In this document: positions 60,611 through 64,000 of the stretch, one piece after another
How the letters are laid out: each line of letters opens with the position of its first letter
How positions within the stretch are numbered: position 1 is the first letter of the stretch
Assembly: GCF_019192965.1 (NCBI RefSeq)
Contig: NZ_JAHTKU010000010.1
Location: forward strand, 62,001-126,000
From: Nocardioides daeguensis
GTDB taxonomy: Bacteria; Actinomycetota; Actinomycetes; Propionibacteriales; Nocardioidaceae
DNA: 64,000 bases
Direction: 5' to 3'
Program-made: the position numbers and the translations under genes
The notes under the pieces: model-generated
Seen by the model: the letters and a program-made list of their open reading frames with translations, nothing else
What the model was told of the DNA's origin: nothing
Database searches by the model: none

Positions 60611-61315
60611 GTGAAGAACACCAGTGCCACGCTCCGGTGGAGCGTGATCGGGCTGCTGCTCGGCGTCGTCGTCGCGGCGCTCGGCGTCAGCGTGTGGACG
60701 CTCGTCGACAAGGGCGCCGGCTCCAACCCCGGCAAGCGGCTCGACTCGCTCATCGACCCGCCGCGCGACGAGTCGGCCGACCGCGAGCTGGTCCTCGCCG
60801 CGGGCAAGACCTTCGTGCAGCGGTTCAACACCTACGGACCCGACCTGCTCGACAGCGCCGGCAAGATGCCCGACTACGCCGCGCTCGGCAAGCTGATGAC
60901 CGCCAAGTTCCGCACGGTGTTCGACAAGAACGTCGGGTACGCCGAGGAGACGGTCAAGCAGACCCAGATCGACCGCATCGGCACGCCGTACGCCGTCGGC
61001 GTGGCCAGCATCGACGACGACTCGGCCGAGCTGCTGGTCGCCGGCGTCGTCCAGTTCACCGCGCCCGACCCGTCCGCGCCCGACGACGCGTCCAAGCGGG
61101 TGCCGTTCGAGCCGCTCCGGTTCCGCTACGAGGTCTCCCTCGTCAAGCAGCACGGCACCTGGCTGGTCGACGATCTCGACGATCTCGACGACGAGCTGCC
61201 CTCCTTCGGCGAGGCCTCGATCCCCGAGGGCGGCGCCGGCGCGCCGTCCGGCCAGCCGTCGCAGCAGCCGTCCGGTGCGCCGTCGCCGTCGGCGAGCACG
61301 GGGGAGGGCCAGTGA
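60611..61315 (+). CDS. Mce-associated membrane protein
   Basis: 234 residues, GTG start. One TM near residues 8-32, followed by an extracytoplasmic alpha/beta domain of the kind found behind mce operons (Mam/DUF-type): ELVLAAGKTFVQRFNTYGPDLLDS, MTAKFRTVFDKN, and LVKQHGTWLVDDLDD. The C-terminus is Pro/Ser/Gly-rich. Mam proteins stabilise Mce complexes in mycobacteria; a similar role is likely here. Confidence 0.85.
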   Translation: MKNTSATLRWSVIGLLLGVVVAALGVSVWTLVDKGAGSNPGKRLDSLIDPPRDESADRELVLAAGKTFVQRFNTYGPDLLDSAGKMPDYAALGKLMTAKFRTVFDKNVGYAEETVKQTQIDRIGTPYAVGVASIDDDSAELLVAGVVQFTAPDPSAPDDASKRVPFEPLRFRYEVSLVKQHGTWLVDDLDDLDDELPSFGEASIPEGGAGAPSGQPSQQPSGAPSPSASTGEGQ

Positions 61316-62157
61316 ACACCAACCTCTACGACCTGCTCGACGTGCCCGAGAGCGCCTCCGAGGAGGAGATCCGCGCCGCCTGGAAGACCGCGATCGCGGA
61401 CCTCGACCCGACCGAGCGCCGCTTCCGCGCCTACAGCGACGCCGCCAGCGTGCTGCTCGACGCCGAGCGTCGAGCGGCCTACGACGCCGAGCTCACCGCG
61501 GAGCGCGACGCGGCCGCCGCAGCCGACACCGCGAAGCAGGCGAAGGCAGTGCCCGGCGAGCCGGACGCGCCGAGCGTGGCGGCGAGCCCCGCCGCGCCGC
61601 CGAAGGCCGCGGGCGACGGCCCGGGCGTGGTGGCCCTCGCGGTGGTGGCCGTCGCCGCCGTCTTGTCGGTCGCGCTGGCCGTGTTCCTCCTGTCAAGGCC
61701 CGGCGCCGACGGAGAGCAGTCCGCCAAGGAGCTGACGGCCCGCAACGTCGCGACCGAGCGCGCGGCGCTGGCGGCCGAGGGAGCTGCGGAGCAGATGGTC
61801 GCGCCGGTGCTGTCCTACAACCACAAGACGATGGCCGCCGACCTCGAGCGACGCGCGCAGTACATGACTGACGGGTTTCGGGCGAAGACCGAGCGTGGCT
61901 GGCCGGAGATCACCAAGGAGGCCGAGACCCAGAAGGTCGTCGTCGAGGCCAAGGCGGCCGGCACCGCCCTGACCCGGGTCAGCGCCGACGGCGACCGGGC
62001 GACGGTGGTGGTGTTCATCGACCAGTACGTCACCAAGGCCGACCAGGAGCCGTTCGTGCTACGGATGTGGGCCACGTTCAACCTGGTCAAGGTCGCCGGG
62101 AGCGAGTCGAAGTGGCTCCTCGACGACCTCTGCACCGACGACTCCTGCGGCGGCTGA
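61312..62157 (+). CDS. J-like domain fused to Mce-associated membrane protein
   Basis: 281 residues, GTG overlapping the upstream stop. Residues 1-62 read like a DnaJ J-domain (NLYDLLDVPESASEEEIRAAWK...RAYSDAASVLLDAERRAAYDAEL), but the HPD signature is missing: the corresponding loop is ADLDPTE. After an Ala-rich linker comes one TM (about 103-125), then a Mam-like domain (RAALAAEGAAEQMVAPVLSYN...VLRMWATFNLVKVAGSESKWLLDDL) and a CTDDSCGG end. Without HPD it probably cannot stimulate Hsp70 and may serve as a cytoplasmic adaptor. Confidence 0.82.
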   Translation: MNTNLYDLLDVPESASEEEIRAAWKTAIADLDPTERRFRAYSDAASVLLDAERRAAYDAELTAERDAAAAADTAKQAKAVPGEPDAPSVAASPAAPPKAAGDGPGVVALAVVAVAAVLSVALAVFLLSRPGADGEQSAKELTARNVATERAALAAEGAAEQMVAPVLSYNHKTMAADLERRAQYMTDGFRAKTERGWPEITKEAETQKVVVEAKAAGTALTRVSADGDRATVVVFIDQYVTKADQEPFVLRMWATFNLVKVAGSESKWLLDDLCTDDSCGG

Positions 62158-62440
62158 CGCGGGCGGGGGTCGGGGCGCGAGCTCGCCGGAGCTCCTCGCC
62201 GACTCGGCCCGTACGGTCCCGGCAGCACCTCACCTGGTCTCGTGACGCGCCGCGATCTCGCTTGCTTCGCGGCGCGAGGTCGCCGGCGCTCCTCGACCTG
62301 CGCCCGTCGTCCGCGGGCTCGCAGGCTCGCCCGCGGCGGGCTTGACCTCGGCGGGCTTGCCGAGCATGATCGGCGCACCGGTCCGTCGCCGGCCGCCGAT
62401 GGGAGCGCTCCTCGGCTGTGTGAGGGTTACGCAGCCGACA
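62158..62440. other. GC-rich spacer before rpoB, no gene seen
   Basis: I find no convincing reading frame. There are several short inverted repeats (e.g. around GCCGCGATCTCGC/GCGGCGCGAGG, and CGGCTG...CAGCCG near 62413-62437) that may end mce transcripts or lie upstream of the rpoB promoter. Confidence 0.5.
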
Positions 62441-62469
62441 TTGTGGAGCGCTCGTGCTTCGTGTATCGT
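62441..62469 (+). promoter_or_regulatory. Promoter of rpoB
   Basis: TTGTGG (62441-62446), 17-base spacer, TATCGT (62464-62469), about 105 bases before the rpoB start. Confidence 0.55.
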
Positions 62470-62572
62470 GGCTCCTTGCGCCTGCCCTCAGATGCGCTTC
62501 GGCCTGCCCGGTGGCCGATGACGTGGTGGGTCAGGGCGCTCTCGAAGAGTCGAACCCGTCGAAGGACAACTC

Positions 62573-64000
62573 TTGGCCGCGCGCACCACCCCCGGTAAGT
62601 CCCGCATCTCGTTCGCGAAGATCACCGAGCCGCTGGAACTCCCGCAGCTCCTCTCGCTCCAGACCGACAGCTTCGACTGGCTGATCGGCAACGAGGCGCA
62701 CAAGTCCCGGATCGAGGCCCGTATCGCCGCTGGCGTCGACGCCACGTTCAAGTCCGGCCTCGAGGAGATCTTCGAGGAGATCTCCCCGATCGAGGACTTC
62801 TCCGAGACCATGTCGCTCTCGTTCGAGAACCCGGTCTTCTACGACCCGAAGTACACCGTCGACGAGTGCAAGGAGAAGGACCTCACCTACTCCGCCCCGC
62901 TCTACGTCTCCGCCGAGTTCACCAACAACGAGACCGGTGAGATCAAGGGCCAGACGGTCTTCATGGGCGACTTCCCGCTCATGACCCCCAAGGGCACCTT
63001 CGTCATCAACGGCACCGAGCGCGTCGTCGTCTCGCAGCTCGTCCGTTCGCCGGGTGTCTACTTCGAGCGCACCGCCGACAAGACCTCCGACAAGGACATC
63101 TTCACGGCCAAGCTGATCCCGAGCCGCGGCGCGTGGCTGGAGTTCGAGATCGACAAGCGCGACATGGTCGGCGTCCGCCTCGACCGCAAGCGCAAGCAGA
63201 ACGTCACGGTCCTGCTCAAGGCCCTCCAGGCCGTCGCCGAGGACACCGGCGAGGAGTACGACTACGAGGCCGTCATGGCCGACCTGCGTCAGTACGAGTC
63301 GATCCAGCTGACCGAGGAGAAGGACAACACCCAGGGTCCTGACGACGCGCTGCTCGACATCTACCGCAAGCTCCGCCCGGGCGAGCCGCCGACGCGTGAG
63401 GCCGCGCTGACGCTGCTGAAGAACTACTACTTCAACCCGAAGCGCTACGACCTGGCCAAGGTCGGTCGCTACAAGGTCAACAAGAAGCTCGGCTCGCACG
63501 AGGCCTTCGACCAGCAGACCATGACGATCGCCGACATGGTCGCGACCATCAAGTACATCGTCCAGCTGCACAACGGCGACCAGCACGTCACCGCCATCGG
63601 CGGCGAGATCCGCACGGACGCCGACGGCAAGGACCTCCCGGTCTCCGCCGACGACATCGACCACTTCGGCAACCGCCGCATGCGCACGGTCGGCGAGCTG
63701 ATCCAGAACCAGCTCCGCACCGGCCTGGCCCGCATGGAGCGCGTGGTCCGCGAGCGGATGACGACCCAGGACGTCGAGGCGATCACGCCGCAGTCCCTGA
63801 TCAACATCCGTCCCGTGGTCGCGGCGCTGAAGGAGTTCTTCGGCACCTCGCAGCTCTCGCAGTTCATGGACCAGACCAACCCGATCGCGGGCCTGACGCA
63901 CAAGCGTCGTCTCTCCGCGCTCGGCCCCGGTGGTCTCTCCCGTGACCGCGCCGGCATGGAGGTCCGCGACGTCCACCCGTCGCACTACGGCCGCATGTGC
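62573..64000 (+). CDS. rpoB: RNA polymerase beta subunit, N-terminal part
   Basis: Open for 476 codons to the window end. TTG start with GAAGGA seven bases upstream; begins [20 protein letters not shown]. Beta-protrusion and lobe motifs are clear: [51 protein letters not shown]. The rifampicin pocket is inside the window: [14 protein letters not shown] then [16 protein letters not shown] (about 424-460), with the usual Asp, His and Ser of sensitive enzymes. The last residues are HPSHYGRMC. No stop or frameshift is seen. Confidence 0.98.
   Translation, partial: MAARTTPGKSRISFAKITEPLELPQLLSLQTDSFDWLIGNEAHKSRIEARIAAGVDATFKSGLEEIFEEISPIEDFSETMSLSFENPVFYDPKYTVDECKEKDLTYSAPLYVSAEFTNNETGEIKGQTVFMGDFPLMTPKGTFVINGTERVVVSQLVRSPGVYFERTADKTSDKDIFTAKLIPSRGAWLEFEIDKRDMVGVRLDRKRKQNVTVLLKALQAVAEDTGEEYDYEAVMADLRQYESIQLTEEKDNTQGPDDALLDIYRKLRPGEPPTREAALTLLKNYYFNPKRYDLAKVGRYKVNKKLGSHEAFDQQTMTIADMVATIKYIVQLHNGDQHVTAIGGEIRTDADGKDLPVSADDIDHFGNRRMRTVGELIQNQLRTGLARMERVVRERMTTQDVEAITPQSLINIRPVVAALKEFFGTSQLSQFMDQTNPIAGLTHKRRLSALGPGGLSRDRAGMEVRDVHPSHYGRMC

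Noticed and set aside
63840..63960. Rifampicin-resistance substitution in rpoB
   Set aside because: The Asp, His and Ser positions of the pocket carry the usual sensitive residues.
62531..63985. 484-codon frame on the minus strand of rpoB
   Set aside because: It is a mirror of the highly conserved rpoB coding sequence and has no independent features.

Overview
The window is about 70% GC, with dense gene packing, many GTG starts, four-base stop/start overlaps and apparently leaderless mRNAs. Together with an actinobacterial SOS box, the order tRNA-Thr / tRNA-Met / rpmG / hadA-hadB / murB / tRNA-Trp / secE / nusG / rplK-rplA / rplJ-rplL / mce / rpoB, and a 13E12-type DUF222 gene, this points to a chromosomal segment of a high-GC actinobacterium, most probably Nocardioides or a relative in Nocardioidaceae. 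That assignment is inference from gene content; no rRNA lies in the window.

Region 1 (1-19.6 kb) is an envelope/exopolysaccharide locus. A plus-strand operon encodes a Wzz-like protein with a degenerate ATPase tail, a flippase, a sulfotransferase, a ParB-like/methyltransferase fusion and an APH-fold kinase. A facing secreted GH26-like glycosidase follows. A minus-strand operon encodes a Wzy polymerase fused to a Wzz-like tail, a CDP-alcohol phosphatidyltransferase and a GT2 glycosyltransferase. A plus-strand set encodes a secreted beta-propeller, a LamG lipoprotein and a LuxR response regulator that faces a histidine kinase. A similar AATTTGGGGGA-type element precedes the main transcription units. 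An SOS-box-controlled DUF222/13E12 gene with a 39-bp tandem repeat sits as an islet between the two halves.

Region 2 (19.6-38.7 kb) is mixed. It holds an FAD oxidase facing two tandem GAF/LuxR regulators; an Fe(III) ABC transporter operon led by an adenylation-carrier-acyltransferase protein with two DtxR/IdeR-like boxes; an F420-type reductase with a KstR-like box; an RDD protein; a polyprenol-linked mannosyltransferase; an AbiEi-like/PD-(D/E)XK-like gene bracketed by 78-bp inverted repeats; a GT4 glycosyltransferase; pirin; LrgAB; and an amidase.

Region 3 (38.7-50.6 kb) is core: tRNAs, rpmG, hadA-hadB-murB, two paralogous secreted Lys-rich proteins, adenosine deaminase, tRNA-Trp-secE-nusG-rplK-rplA, an aminotransferase flanked by a 48-bp perfect palindrome, and rplJ-rplL.

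Region 4 (50.6-62.2 kb) is a complete Mce lipid-import operon: Mkl/MceG ATPase, YrbEA/B permeases, MceA-F and two Mce-associated proteins, one with a J-like domain. Its promoter carries the same 12-base operator core found upstream of hadA. Region 5 (62.2-64 kb) is the rpoB promoter and the first 476 codons of rpoB, cut by the window end.
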